NCBI RefSeq assembly: GCF_048264025.1
Contig: NZ_JBLXDN010000001.1
Coordinates: forward strand, 379,877 to 443,876
Direction: 5' to 3'
Length of the DNA stretch: 64,000 bases
Origin: Nitrincola sp048264025
GTDB lineage: Bacteria; Pseudomonadota; Gammaproteobacteria; Pseudomonadales; Balneatricaceae
Shown here: in pieces, positions 44,100 to 53,116 of the stretch
How positions within the stretch are numbered: the stretch's first letter is position 1
Layout of the letters: each line of letters opens with the position of its first letter
Notes under the pieces: generated by a model
Told to the model about the DNA's origin: nothing
The model's input: only the letters and a program-made list of their open reading frames with translations
Databases searched by the model: none
Translations under genes and position numbers: made by a program

Positions 44100-44636
44100 A
44101 TGGCTGAACTCAACACAATCGCTCGGCCTTATACCAAAGCAGCGTTCGACTATGCGCTGAATAAGGGCGACCTCGATCAGTGGTCAGATATATTGGCATT
44201 TGCGGCTGTAATCGTGAATGACAGTGAAATGAAGCGAGTTCTTGGAACGCCTTCACTGAGCACGGAGCAAAAAGCAGAACTGATCGTATCGGTCTGTGAT
44301 AAGACCATGAACGACGGCGCGAAGAATTTTATTTATCTTCTTGCCGAAAATCAGCGTCTGCTTTTGCTTCCCAAAATATCAGCACAGTTTGATCAGTTTA
44401 AAGCCGATCATGAAAAGTCAGTGGATGTTGATCTGACTACGGCGTTTGAACTGGATCAAGAACTGGTTGATAAACTGGCTCAGGCTCTGCGCTCCAAACT
44501 GGGACGCGAAGTGAAAATGACCTCGACGGTGGATCAATCCATCATCGGTGGCGTAATCCTTCGCGCAAACGACCTTGTGATCGACGGTTCGGTTCGTGCA
44601 CGACTGACGAAACTGGCCGAAGCGATGAATTCCTGA
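44100..44636 (+). CDS. atpH: ATP synthase F1 subunit delta
   Basis: 178 residues of OSCP/delta type: NTIARPYTKAAFDYALNKGDL at the N-terminus and VDQSIIGGVILRANDLVIDGSVRARL at the C-terminus. Two adjacent ATGs exist; the second (44100) has better spacing from GCGAGG. It joins the stator stalk to the alpha subunits. Confidence 0.96.
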   Translation: MAELNTIARPYTKAAFDYALNKGDLDQWSDILAFAAVIVNDSEMKRVLGTPSLSTEQKAELIVSVCDKTMNDGAKNFIYLLAENQRLLLLPKISAQFDQFKADHEKSVDVDLTTAFELDQELVDKLAQALRSKLGREVKMTSTVDQSIIGGVILRANDLVIDGSVRARLTKLAEAMNS

Positions 44637-44651
44637 GTATGGGGAATAACA

Positions 44652-46196
44652 ATGCAGCAACTGAATCCATCTGAGATCAGCGAGATTCTCAAGAAGCGCA
44701 TCGAAAAACTCGACGTGTCTTCTGAAGCCCGTAATGAGGGCACAATCGTAAGCGTATCTGATGGTATCATCCTGATTCATGGTCTGGCCGACGTAATGTA
44801 CGGCGAAATGATCGAGTTTCCAGGTGGTATCTACGGTATGGCTCTTAACCTTGAGCGCGACTCTGTCGGCGCCGTGGTTCTGGGTGACTATCAAGGTCTG
44901 GTAGAGGGCATGATTGCTCGCTGCACAGGTCGAATTCTGGAAGTGCCAGTTGGCCCTGAACTGCTCGGTCGCGTTGTTGACGCCCTGGGTAATCCGGTCG
45001 ACGGCAAGGGTCCAATCGAAGCTAAATTAAGCGATCCGGTCGAAAAAGTGGCCCCGGGTGTTATTGAGCGTCAATCGGTAGATCAGCCTGTTCAGACAGG
45101 TCTGAAAGCCATCGATGCCATGGTACCCATCGGTCGTGGTCAGCGTGAGTTGATCATCGGTGACCGCCAGATCGGTAAGTCAGCGATCGCAATCGATGCG
45201 ATCATCAACCAGAAAGGTACCGGCATCAAGTGTATCTACGTAGCGATCGGACAGAAACAGTCCACCATTGCTAACGTGGTGCGTAAGCTTGAAGAGCACG
45301 GTGCGATGGATCACACCATCGTTGTAGCCGCTGGTGCAGCTGACCCGGCTTCCATGTTGTTCCTGGCACCTTATGCCGGTTGCTCCATGGGTGAATACTT
45401 CCGCGACCGCGGTGAAGATGCACTGATCATTTATGATGATCTGACCAAGCAGGCCTGGGCTTATCGCCAGATCTCCCTGCTATTGCGTCGCCCACCAGGT
45501 CGTGAAGCTTATCCTGGTGACGTGTTCTATCTTCACTCTCGTCTGCTTGAGCGTGCTGCTCGTGTAAACGTAGATTATGTTGAGAAGTTCACCAAGGGTG
45601 AAGTCAAAGGTAAAACCGGTTCATTGACAGCGCTGCCTGTAATCGAGACTCAGGGTGGAGACGTTTCGGCGTTCGTACCAACCAACGTTATCTCGATCAC
45701 TGATGGTCAGATCTTCCTTGAATCCGACCTGTTCAACTCAGGTATCCGTCCAGCGATCAACGCCGGTCTGTCTGTATCCCGTGTAGGTGGTGCAGCCCAG
45801 ACTAAAATCATCAAGAAATTGGGTGGTGGTGTGCGTCTGGCTCTGGCGCAGTATCGTGAGCTTGCGGCTTTCGCGCAGTTTGCTTCTGACTTGGATGACA
45901 CGACTCGTGCTCAGCTTGAGCATGGTCAGCGCGTTACCGAGTTGATGAAGCAGGCACAATATTCTCCGATGTCTGTCGCTGAGATGGGTCTGAGTCTATA
46001 CGCTGCCAACGAAGGCTTCCTGAAAGATGTAGAGCTGAACAAAATCGGTGCTTTTGAAACTGCGCTGATCGGCTTCTTCAACAGCGAATTTGCTGACCTG
46101 ATGAAGTCAATCAATGAATCCGGCGATTATAACGACGAGATTGCAGCGAAGTTGAAAGCCGGCATCGAGAAGTTCAAATCTACCCAGACTTGGTAA
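44652..46196 (+). CDS. atpA: ATP synthase F1 subunit alpha
   Basis: 514 residues. The P-loop reads GDRQIGKSAIAIDAI where most bacteria have GDRQTGKT, still a valid Walker A. Also VAIGQKQSTIANVV, the ALIIYDDLTKQAWAYRQ Walker B region and the alpha-subunit signature PAINAGLSVSRVGG. It holds the non-catalytic nucleotide sites of F1. Confidence 0.98.
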   Translation: MQQLNPSEISEILKKRIEKLDVSSEARNEGTIVSVSDGIILIHGLADVMYGEMIEFPGGIYGMALNLERDSVGAVVLGDYQGLVEGMIARCTGRILEVPVGPELLGRVVDALGNPVDGKGPIEAKLSDPVEKVAPGVIERQSVDQPVQTGLKAIDAMVPIGRGQRELIIGDRQIGKSAIAIDAIINQKGTGIKCIYVAIGQKQSTIANVVRKLEEHGAMDHTIVVAAGAADPASMLFLAPYAGCSMGEYFRDRGEDALIIYDDLTKQAWAYRQISLLLRRPPGREAYPGDVFYLHSRLLERAARVNVDYVEKFTKGEVKGKTGSLTALPVIETQGGDVSAFVPTNVISITDGQIFLESDLFNSGIRPAINAGLSVSRVGGAAQTKIIKKLGGGVRLALAQYRELAAFAQFASDLDDTTRAQLEHGQRVTELMKQAQYSPMSVAEMGLSLYAANEGFLKDVELNKIGAFETALIGFFNSEFADLMKSINESGDYNDEIAAKLKAGIEKFKSTQTW

Positions 46197-46274
46197 TTAC
46201 TCGTCAGAGTAGCGGGTCTGCGGGTGAGTTTCACTTAGCAGACCGGACACTGAGTTAGGAATAGAGGCGGAACT

Positions 46275-47144
46275 ATGGCAGTCGGAAAAGAGATTAAGAC
46301 ACAGATTGCGAGCATTGGTAGCACGCGCAAGATTACCAGCGCCATGGAAATGGTGGCTGCGTCAAAAATGCGTAAAGCTCAGGACCGCATGAAGGCTTCC
46401 CGCCCGTACGCTAACGGTATCAGAGGTGTTATTCATCATTTGGCTACGGCCAATCCTGAATACAACCACCTCTACATGCAGGAGCGTGAAGTGAAACGCG
46501 TCGGATTTATCGTCGTGTCCACGGATCGCGGGCTGTGTGGTGGCTTGAACGTGAATACGTTCAAGGCAGCCGTCAGCGCTATGAAAGAATTCCATTCGCA
46601 GAATGTCGAAATTGATATTTGTGCACTGGGAAACAAGGCGATTACTTTCTTTAAAAACTACGGTGGTAATGTTGTTGCTGCCAAGGGGCATCTGGGTGAT
46701 ACACCCGAACTGGCTGATCTGATTGGCGCAGTAAAAGTGATGCTCAGTGCTTTTGAAGAAGGCAGACTGGACAAAATATTCATTGTTTCTAACGAATTCG
46801 TGAATACCATGACCCAGAAGCCGACGGTAGAGCAAGTGTTGCCGGCTAAGGCAGATGAAAGTGACACACATGAACAGCTCAAGCGCAGCTGGGATTACCT
46901 CTACGAGCCGGATGCACAGGAGTTGCTCGAAGCACTCTTCGTTCGGTACGTAGAATCGGTGGTTTACCAGGGTGTGATTGAGAATATCGCCTGTGAGCAG
47001 GCAGCAAGAATGCTGGCGATGAAAAACGCGACAGATAATGCTGGCGACCTTATTGATGAGCTCCAAATGGTATACAACAAGGCTCGTCAGGCGGCTATTA
47101 CTCAGGAAATTTCTGAGATCGTCAGTGGTGCTGCTGCTGTATAG
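46275..47144 (+). CDS. atpG: ATP synthase F1 subunit gamma
   Basis: 289 residues: N-terminal coiled helix (VGKEIKTQIASIGSTRKITSA), STDRGLCGGLNVN, and the C-terminal helix MKNATDNAGDLIDELQMVYN, which together form the rotor shaft. Confidence 0.98.
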   Translation: MAVGKEIKTQIASIGSTRKITSAMEMVAASKMRKAQDRMKASRPYANGIRGVIHHLATANPEYNHLYMQEREVKRVGFIVVSTDRGLCGGLNVNTFKAAVSAMKEFHSQNVEIDICALGNKAITFFKNYGGNVVAAKGHLGDTPELADLIGAVKVMLSAFEEGRLDKIFIVSNEFVNTMTQKPTVEQVLPAKADESDTHEQLKRSWDYLYEPDAQELLEALFVRYVESVVYQGVIENIACEQAARMLAMKNATDNAGDLIDELQMVYNKARQAAITQEISEIVSGAAAV

Positions 47145-47181
47145 TGCAGTGAACAGGTTTAAACGTTGAGAGGATCCGAAC

Positions 47182-48561
47182 ATGAGTAGCGGACGTATTG
47201 TTCAGATTATCGGTGCGGTAGTAGACGTGGAATTTCCACGTGACGCCATACCGAAGGTTTATGACGCATTACACGTCACAAAAACCGGCCTGACACTGGA
47301 AGTTCAGCAGCAGCTGGGCGACGGTGTTGTAAGGGCTATTGCCATGGGTCAGACCGAAGGTGTGAGCCGTGGATTAGATGTAGAAAATACAGGTGCACCT
47401 ATTTCTGTGCCTGTAGGTACAGCGACACTGGGACGTATTATGGACGTTCTGGGTAACCCGATCGATGAAGCGGGCCCTATCGGTGAAGAAGAGCGTATGC
47501 CTATTCACCGTAAAGCACCGTCTTACGCCGATCAGGCAGCGTCTAACGATCTGCTGGAAACCGGCATCAAGGTTATCGACCTGGTTTGCCCGTTTGCCAA
47601 GGGTGGTAAAGTCGGTCTGTTCGGTGGTGCCGGTGTAGGTAAAACCGTAAACATGATGGAGCTTATCCGTAACATCGCGATAGAACACTCAGGTTTCTCT
47701 GTGTTCGCGGGTGTCGGTGAGCGTACTCGTGAAGGTAACGACTTCTACTTCGAGATGAAAGAGTCCAACGTACTGGATAAAGTATCTCTGGTATACGGTC
47801 AGATGAACGAACCCCCAGGTAACCGTCTGCGTGTAGCGCTGACTGGCCTGACCATGGCAGAAAAGTTCCGTGACGAAGGTCGTGACGTACTGTTGTTTGT
47901 TGACAACATTTACCGTTACACCCTGGCCGGTACTGAAGTATCCGCCCTGTTGGGTCGTATGCCATCGGCGGTAGGTTATCAGCCAACTCTGGCGGAAGAG
48001 ATGGGCGTTCTGCAGGAACGTATCACCTCAACCAAAGTCGGTTCTATCACGTCTATCCAGGCGGTATACGTACCGGCAGATGACTTGACTGACCCGTCTC
48101 CGGCAACTACCTTCTCGCATCTTGATGCGACCGTGGTATTGTCGCGTCAGATCGCTGAGCTAGGTATCTACCCAGCCGTAGATCCACTGGATTCCACGTC
48201 ACGTCAGCTGGATCCGCTGGTTATCGGTCAGGAACACTATGATGTTGCACGTAACGTACAGGGTGTTTTACAGCGCTATAAAGAGCTGAAAGACATCATT
48301 GCGATTCTGGGTATGGATGAGTTGTCTGATGAAGACAAATCCATCGTATCCCGTGCACGTAAAATTCAGCGTTTCTTGTCTCAGCCGTTCTTCGTGGCCG
48401 AAGTGTTCACCGGATCTCCAGGTAAATACGTGCCGCTGAAAGATACCATCAGCAGCTTTAAAGGCATCCTGGCCGGTGAATATGATCACATGCCAGAGCA
48501 AGCCTTCTATATGGTTGGTGGCATCGACGAAGCGATTGAGAAAGCCAAGGGCATGAAATAA
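47182..48561 (+). CDS. atpD: ATP synthase F1 subunit beta
   Basis: 459 residues. Catalytic P-loop GGAGVGKTVNMMELI, GVGERTREGNDFY, FVDNIYRYTLAG with the Walker B Asp, and the signature PAVDPLDSTSR. It is the catalytic subunit; length and motifs are standard. Confidence 0.98.
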   Translation: MSSGRIVQIIGAVVDVEFPRDAIPKVYDALHVTKTGLTLEVQQQLGDGVVRAIAMGQTEGVSRGLDVENTGAPISVPVGTATLGRIMDVLGNPIDEAGPIGEEERMPIHRKAPSYADQAASNDLLETGIKVIDLVCPFAKGGKVGLFGGAGVGKTVNMMELIRNIAIEHSGFSVFAGVGERTREGNDFYFEMKESNVLDKVSLVYGQMNEPPGNRLRVALTGLTMAEKFRDEGRDVLLFVDNIYRYTLAGTEVSALLGRMPSAVGYQPTLAEEMGVLQERITSTKVGSITSIQAVYVPADDLTDPSPATTFSHLDATVVLSRQIAELGIYPAVDPLDSTSRQLDPLVIGQEHYDVARNVQGVLQRYKELKDIIAILGMDELSDEDKSIVSRARKIQRFLSQPFFVAEVFTGSPGKYVPLKDTISSFKGILAGEYDHMPEQAFYMVGGIDEAIEKAKGMK

Positions 48562-48593
48562 GTTCTGGCGGAACCTTTTAAGAGGTAATCAAC

Positions 48594-49019
48594 ATGGCTG
48601 TAACTGTTCAATGCGAGATCGTCAGTGCTGAGGAAGAAATTTTCTCCGGGCTGGTAGAATTTATCTCGGTGACAGGTAGCCTGGGTGACCTGGGTATTAT
48701 GCCCGGTCACACTCCGCTGTTAACGGAACTGAAACCAGGCCCGGTCGAACTGCGAAAAGAGGGCGGTGAACAGGACGTATTTTACGTCTCTGGTGGTTTT
48801 ATCGAGGTTCAGCCGTTCAAGGTAACGGTTTTGGCAGACACAGCGTTGCATGCCAAAGATCTGGATGAAGCTGCAGCAATGGAAGCTCAGAAACATGCTC
48901 AGCATGCTATTTCTGACAAGTCCGGTGAGTTCCAATACTCACGCGCTGCCTCCCAGCTGGCAGAAGCCGCAGCACAACTGCGTACTCTGCAGCAGATCAA
49001 GAAAAAACTCGGTAAGTAA
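48594..49019 (+). CDS. atpC: ATP synthase F1 subunit epsilon
   Basis: 141 residues: N-terminal beta sandwich (MAVTVQCEIVSAEEEIFSGL; GDLGIMPGHTPLLTELKPGPV) and a C-terminal helical hairpin (AASQLAEAAAQLRTLQQIKKK) that can inhibit ATP hydrolysis. It ends the operon ahead of a strong terminator. Confidence 0.97.
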   Translation: MAVTVQCEIVSAEEEIFSGLVEFISVTGSLGDLGIMPGHTPLLTELKPGPVELRKEGGEQDVFYVSGGFIEVQPFKVTVLADTALHAKDLDEAAAMEAQKHAQHAISDKSGEFQYSRAASQLAEAAAQLRTLQQIKKKLGK

Positions 49020-49044
49020 TCCGTCCAGGCGGGTTTACCGAAAC

Positions 49045-49072
49045 AAAAAAGCCTCCCTTGGGAGGCTTTTTT
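49045..49072. terminator. strong bidirectional Rho-independent terminator after atpC
   Basis: Six A, then GCCTCC-CTTG-GGAGGC, then six T. The mirrored A and T tracts let it work for the atp operon on the plus strand and for the converging monooxygenase gene on the minus strand. Confidence 0.93.
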
Positions 49073-49092
49073 CGTTAAGGTTGGATTCAATC

Positions 49093-50136
49093 TCAGCTAA
49101 ATGCGGGTATGACCTGTGCAATAAACAGTTCTAAAGAGCGCTTTTTCTCAGCGTGCGACAGGCTGTTATCACTCCAGAAGCTGAACTCATCAATACCCAT
49201 GGCTTCATAATGTTTCAGGCGCTCAATAATCTCTGCAGGTGTACCTATCATGGTATTTTTATGCAGATTATCGAGTTGAAACTCGGGCCGTTCAGCAAAT
49301 TTGGATTCAGGACTGGGTGGCAGTAAGCCATTGACAGGTGTCTGTGAATTGCCGAACCAGGCATCGAAGGTGCGATAAAAGCGTGCAATACCGGCCGCAC
49401 CAATTTTCCAGCCTTCAGGGTCATCTTCACTGTGTACGTAGGTGTGGCGCAGCACCATGATCTCAGGACGTGCCACGTCTGGATTATTGCTCAAGGCAGT
49501 ATCAAATTTTTGCTTCAGATCCGCGACTTCTTCATCGCCTTTCATCAGCGGGGTCACCATCACATTACAGCCATTTTTGACGGCAAAATTATGTGAGTCA
49601 GGGTCCCTGGCGGCGATCCAGATCGGCGGCATGGGCTGTTGCACCGGGCGTGGAGAAGATGTCGATGTTGGGAAGTTCCAAAGTGCACCCTCATGCGCAT
49701 AGTCGCCTTGCCACAGCGCCTTAACCGCTGGCACCATTTCCCGCAGATACTGGCCACCTTCACTGGCCGACATGCCATTGGCCAGGCGATCAAATTCAAA
49801 TTGATAAGCCCCCCTGGCCAGACCGACTTCCATACGCCCGTTACTGATTACATCTAACAAGGCACATTCGCCGGCAACCCGGATCGGATGCCAGAAAGGC
49901 GCAATAATGGTACCTGCACCCAATCGAATCGTTTCAGTTTGGCCTGCTAAATAGGCCAGAATCGGCATAGGGCTGGGTGCAATGGTGTATTCCATCGAAT
50001 GGTGCTCACCAACCCAAACGGTTGAAAAACCGCCTTTTTCAGCCATTTTGGTGAGCTCAGTCAGATTTTCGAACAACTCGCTGTGGCTGACTGTTTCATC
50101 GTAGCGTTCCATGTGTATGAATAGAGAAAATCTCAT
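49093..50136 (-). CDS. LLM-class flavin-dependent monooxygenase, probable trigonelline ring-opening oxygenase (TgnB-like)
   Basis: 347 residues with the bacterial luciferase fold (residues 1-10 MRFSLFIHME; WVGEHHSMEYTIAPSPMPILAYLAGQTETIRLGAG; RVAGECALLDVISNGRMEVGLARGAYQFEFDRL). This family uses FMNH2 and oxygen. A flavin reductase, two aldehyde dehydrogenases, an alpha/beta hydrolase and a BCCT transporter share its operator. That is the enzyme set of the TgnA-E trigonelline pathway described in Acinetobacter baylyi, where the LLM enzyme TgnB opens the pyridinium ring. The substrate is inferred from context; another N-methyl pyridine betaine such as homarine is the main alternative. It has its own operator (50226-50242) and GAGG before the ATG. 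Confidence 0.8.
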   Translation of the reverse strand: MRFSLFIHMERYDETVSHSELFENLTELTKMAEKGGFSTVWVGEHHSMEYTIAPSPMPILAYLAGQTETIRLGAGTIIAPFWHPIRVAGECALLDVISNGRMEVGLARGAYQFEFDRLANGMSASEGGQYLREMVPAVKALWQGDYAHEGALWNFPTSTSSPRPVQQPMPPIWIAARDPDSHNFAVKNGCNVMVTPLMKGDEEVADLKQKFDTALSNNPDVARPEIMVLRHTYVHSEDDPEGWKIGAAGIARFYRTFDAWFGNSQTPVNGLLPPSPESKFAERPEFQLDNLHKNTMIGTPAEIIERLKHYEAMGIDEFSFWSDNSLSHAEKKRSLELFIAQVIPAFS

Positions 50137-50225
50137 GGGTAGAACCTCAAACCTTATGCTGTTTTTATAGTGATGCTTGTGGGTAATTAACCCCTGGATA
50201 CTTCATCTAATGAAAGTATCTTTAT

Positions 50226-50242
50226 TTGGTATACCATAATAC
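50226..50242. promoter_or_regulatory. island operator, copy 1 (before the LLM monooxygenase)
   Basis: TTGGTATACCATAATAC, one of four near-identical sites in the island, with the palindromic core TGGTATACCA at 50227-50236. It lies about 90 bases upstream of the monooxygenase start, so this gene has its own regulated promoter although ribBX is just upstream. Confidence 0.8.
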
Positions 50243-50276
50243 GATACTACCACCGGAATGCTACAAATGAAATGGG

Positions 50277-51386
50277 TTAATCTTCAAAGGGGATGGAGTC
50301 GACGACTTCCAGGTCATAGCCTGTCAGTCCAGCATAACGCAGCGGTGGACCTAAATGGCGCAGCTTGCCAACACCCAGGTCTTGCAGGATCTGGGCGCCG
50401 GTGCCGACTTCAGAATAGATACGTGATTGCGACGGACTGAAAGGCTTGCGGGTTTGTGTCAGTTGAGGAATACGTTCAAGCAAGGCTTGGGAAGATTCAT
50501 GATTAGCGAGGATCACCACAATACCACAGCCTTCAGCTGCAACCCGTTCAAGCGCCGCCCAGAGGGTCCAATTACGCGGTCCGGTATACTCGGCACCCAC
50601 CAGGTCGCGTAACGGGTCGATAACATGCACTCTGACCAGTACCGCTTCCTGGTGCTGTATATCGCCCATGACCATGGCAATATGTACGCCACCATCTATT
50701 CGATCCTCATAGGTCACCAGCCGAAAGGTACCATGCACGGTACTCAACTCACGCTCACCAATACGGGAAACGGTATGCTCAGTACTGAGACGATAGTGAA
50801 TCAGGTCTGCAATCGTGCCAATTTTGATGCCGTGGCGCTGGGCAAAAACTTCCAAATCCGGGCGCCTGGCCATGCTGCCATCTTCATTCATCACTTCGAC
50901 GATAACGGCCGCAGGGGTAAGCTGGGCAAGATTAGCTAGGTCACAACCCGCTTCAGTATGACCCGCACGGGTTAATACCCCACCTTCGCGGGCGCGTAAG
51001 GGAAACACATGACCGGGTTGAACCAGATCGTCGGGACAGGCCTTGTCAGCTACGGCTGTTAAAATGGTGTGGGCACGATCAGCCGCGGAGATACCGGTGG
51101 TAACGCCTTGTGCCGCTTCAATCGATACGGTAAAAGCAGTTGAGAAGGGACTGCCGTTATGCGGAACCATCATATCCAGTCCGAGCCGTTGGCAGTGGGA
51201 TTCGGTTAGCGTCAGACAGATCAGGCCACGTGCTTCACGTGCCATAAAGTTGATCGCTTCAGGCGTGCATTTTTCGGCTGCCAGTAACAGATCCCCTTCA
51301 TTTTCACGATCCTCATCGTCCACCAGCAGTACCATTTTTCCCTGGCGAAAATCTTCGATTATTTCTTCAATTGGATTGAATGGCAT
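50277..51386 (-). CDS. RibBX-type 3,4-dihydroxy-2-butanone-4-phosphate synthase with degenerate GTP cyclohydrolase II domain
   Basis: 369 residues. Residues 1-~200 are a complete DHBP synthase (LLVDDEDRENEGDLLLAAE, THxD-type VPHNGSPFSTAFTVSIEA, RAGHTEAGCDLANLA), which turns ribulose 5-phosphate into the four-carbon riboflavin precursor. Residues ~205-369 are GTP cyclohydrolase II-like, but the zinc cysteines (the usual SECLTGD...RCDCG) are replaced by RVHVIDPLRDLVGAEYTGPR, so that activity should be absent. Such RibBX proteins are known in gammaproteobacteria. Its island operator suggests it boosts flavin supply for the monooxygenase and its reductase. Confidence 0.88.
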   Translation of the reverse strand: MPFNPIEEIIEDFRQGKMVLLVDDEDRENEGDLLLAAEKCTPEAINFMAREARGLICLTLTESHCQRLGLDMMVPHNGSPFSTAFTVSIEAAQGVTTGISAADRAHTILTAVADKACPDDLVQPGHVFPLRAREGGVLTRAGHTEAGCDLANLAQLTPAAVIVEVMNEDGSMARRPDLEVFAQRHGIKIGTIADLIHYRLSTEHTVSRIGERELSTVHGTFRLVTYEDRIDGGVHIAMVMGDIQHQEAVLVRVHVIDPLRDLVGAEYTGPRNWTLWAALERVAAEGCGIVVILANHESSQALLERIPQLTQTRKPFSPSQSRIYSEVGTGAQILQDLGVGKLRHLGPPLRYAGLTGYDLEVVDSIPFED

Positions 51387-51420
51387 GTTTGTTCTCCTGC
51401 TGTTGATCTGTTTTCATATC

Positions 51421-51437
51421 ATGGTATACCATAATAC
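51421..51437. promoter_or_regulatory. island operator, copy 2 (between ribBX and DUF1330)
   Basis: ATGGTATACCATAATAC in the 79-base divergent gap, so a single site can control both ribBX (minus) and the DUF1330 gene (plus). The full 12-base palindrome ATGGTATACCAT spans 51421-51432. Confidence 0.82.
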
Positions 51438-51465
51438 CAACTTTTGCTAAGTGAGGAAGCGGACA

Positions 51466-51753
51466 ATGAAAGCCTATTGGATTGCACAGGTCGATATCGA
51501 GGATCCTGAAGCCTATGCGCAATACACAGCGCGGGCACCGCAAGCCATTGCCCTCTATGATGGGCGTTTTTTAGCGCGAGGCGGACGCTCACTGGCTCTG
51601 GAAGGGCGGGATACGCCTGAACGCAGCGTAGTGATCGAATTTGATTCTTATGACCAGGCACTGGCGTGTTATCACTCACCCGAGTATCAGCAAGCCTGCC
51701 GTTACCGAACCGGCGTGGCCAGGGTTGAGATAGTGATACTAGAGGGTTTGTAA
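51466..51753 (+). CDS. DUF1330 domain protein
   Basis: 95 residues, a small ferredoxin-like alpha/beta barrel typical of DUF1330: KAYWIAQVDIEDPEAYAQY, then FLARGG, then ERSVVIEFDSYDQALACYHSPEYQ. Family function is unknown. AGGA lies 8 bases before the ATG at 51466; the frame is open from a GTG at 51451. It is under operator copy 2 and is the only plus-strand enzyme-like gene of the island besides the transporter. A role as a small isomerase or intermediate-handling protein is speculative. Confidence 0.85.
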   Translation: MKAYWIAQVDIEDPEAYAQYTARAPQAIALYDGRFLARGGRSLALEGRDTPERSVVIEFDSYDQALACYHSPEYQQACRYRTGVARVEIVILEGL

Positions 51754-51765
51754 TACGGGATTGAG

Positions 51766-52329
51766 CTACTTGAGAAAATGGATTTTTCCGGTAGCATCAT
51801 TGCCGACATAGATGCCGTAAATACCGGCCTGACGCTCGCTGATATAGCGTGCCAATATTTGCCGTATGGCCGGGTAATATATCTGTTCCCAGGGAATATC
51901 TTCGGGTGCAAAGAAGCGACAGGTCGCGGTTTCTGGACCATATTCATCCGTGATTTCCAGCGCCAGGGCTCTGAAGATGATATAGACTTCGTTGATCATC
52001 GGCACACTGAAAATAGAGTAGGGCGAAAGGATGTCAGCCCTTACACCACTTTCTTCCCAGACTTCGCGTAACGCCGCTTCTTCGGTGGTTTCACCATTTT
52101 CCATAAAGCCCGCTGGCAACACCCAACTACCCGCTTGAGGGGGGATGGCGCGTTGGCATAACAGGTATTTACCTTGCTGTTCAATGATGCAGCCGGTAAT
52201 CACCTTGGGGTTGTCGTAATGAATATAACCGCAAGCCTGGCAGGTGAGGCGATCGTGAGTATCGCCTGCCGGACGGGTAATCTGCAGGTCTGGGCCACCA
52301 CATTGAGGGCAGAAACGAGGCGTACGCAT
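51766..52329 (-). CDS. Nudix hydrolase with N-terminal zinc ribbon (NudC-like)
   Basis: 187 residues. The N-terminal ribbon has RFCPQCGGPDL and LTCQACGYIHYDNP; the Nudix box is GFMENGETTEEAALREVWEESGV (G-x5-E-x7-REVWEE), complete. Substrates in the family are ADP-ribose, NADH or FAD-like nucleotides. Its ATG is 4 bases past the GntR stop, so it is the last gene of the catabolic operon. Nucleotide-cofactor housekeeping linked to the flavin/NAD demands of the pathway is a plausible role. Confidence 0.88.
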   Translation of the reverse strand: MRTPRFCPQCGGPDLQITRPAGDTHDRLTCQACGYIHYDNPKVITGCIIEQQGKYLLCQRAIPPQAGSWVLPAGFMENGETTEEAALREVWEESGVRADILSPYSIFSVPMINEVYIIFRALALEITDEYGPETATCRFFAPEDIPWEQIYYPAIRQILARYISERQAGIYGIYVGNDATGKIHFLK

Positions 52330-52333
52330 GCTG

Positions 52334-53086
52334 TTAACGACCTATTCGGGGCTCCTGAAGCGCGATCGGCGTGACAAATTCGCGCATCTCTGTGTCCTCT
52401 CCCTGCTGGGTACGCAGGTATTCCAATGCCACCTGCGCGGCTGCTCTGACATGATCAACCGAGGCCTGGTGGGCTGCATGTGGATCACCGCTTTTGATGG
52501 CGTCAACTATGCGTTCCATTTCCTGATTACTGTTGCTACGGCGGTTGGCTTGAGTGACCGAAGTGGCTCTCAGGTAACTGATTCGAGCCTGTAGCTGACG
52601 CAATTGTGTTGCCGCAACCTGGTTGCCAGCGCCTTCCAGCAAGACTTCATAAAAGCCTTGGACAGAATCCAATACTTGTTGAAGGTTACCGGTTTTCAAC
52701 ACTTTTTGGTTTTCTTGCAGGGCACGTTCCAGCGCGCGGATATCCTTGGGTTTGGCATTCAAGGTAAACAGTTGCACGATCAGGCCTTCCAGAACACAGC
52801 GTAATTCGTAAATATCCCGTGCATCTTCCAGCGTAATAACGGCAACGCGTGGGCCGCGGTTGCCATCGAACTCAACCAGCCCCTCTGACTCAAGATGGCG
52901 TAATGCTTCGCGAACAGAGGTACGACTGACGCCCAGGCGTTCACAGAGATCACGCTCAACCAGTCTGTCACCCGGCAGTAGCTGAAAGTTAAGAATTGCT
53001 GAGCGCAGCTTATCGAGCACCATTTCCCGGAGAGTGACAAGTGTCCGGTTGATTTTCAAAGAGTCATCGCTTGGCAGTTTCTTCAT
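52334..53086 (-). CDS. GntR-family (FadR-type) regulator of the catabolic island
   Basis: 250 residues. Winged HTH at ~20-85 (LRSAILNFQLLPGDRLVERDLCERLGVSRTSVREALRHLE) and an all-helical FCD ligand domain. FadR-type regulators bind short palindromes such as TGGTxTACCA. The island has four TGGTATACCA sites, one before each transcription unit, making this the obvious binding protein. It lies inside the operon driven from 58452, so it would control its own level. The inducer is probably the substrate or an early intermediate (inference). Confidence 0.87.
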   Translation of the reverse strand: MKKLPSDDSLKINRTLVTLREMVLDKLRSAILNFQLLPGDRLVERDLCERLGVSRTSVREALRHLESEGLVEFDGNRGPRVAVITLEDARDIYELRCVLEGLIVQLFTLNAKPKDIRALERALQENQKVLKTGNLQQVLDSVQGFYEVLLEGAGNQVAATQLRQLQARISYLRATSVTQANRRSNSNQEMERIVDAIKSGDPHAAHQASVDHVRAAAQVALEYLRTQQGEDTEMREFVTPIALQEPRIGR

Positions 53087-53116
53087 CAGGATTCGCTCTG
53101 GTTTTGGCGTTTAGGG

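Noticed and set aside
46362..47183. 273-codon open frame antisense to atpG
   Set aside because: Fully covered by a confirmed ATP synthase gene; composition is that of a reverse-strand shadow.
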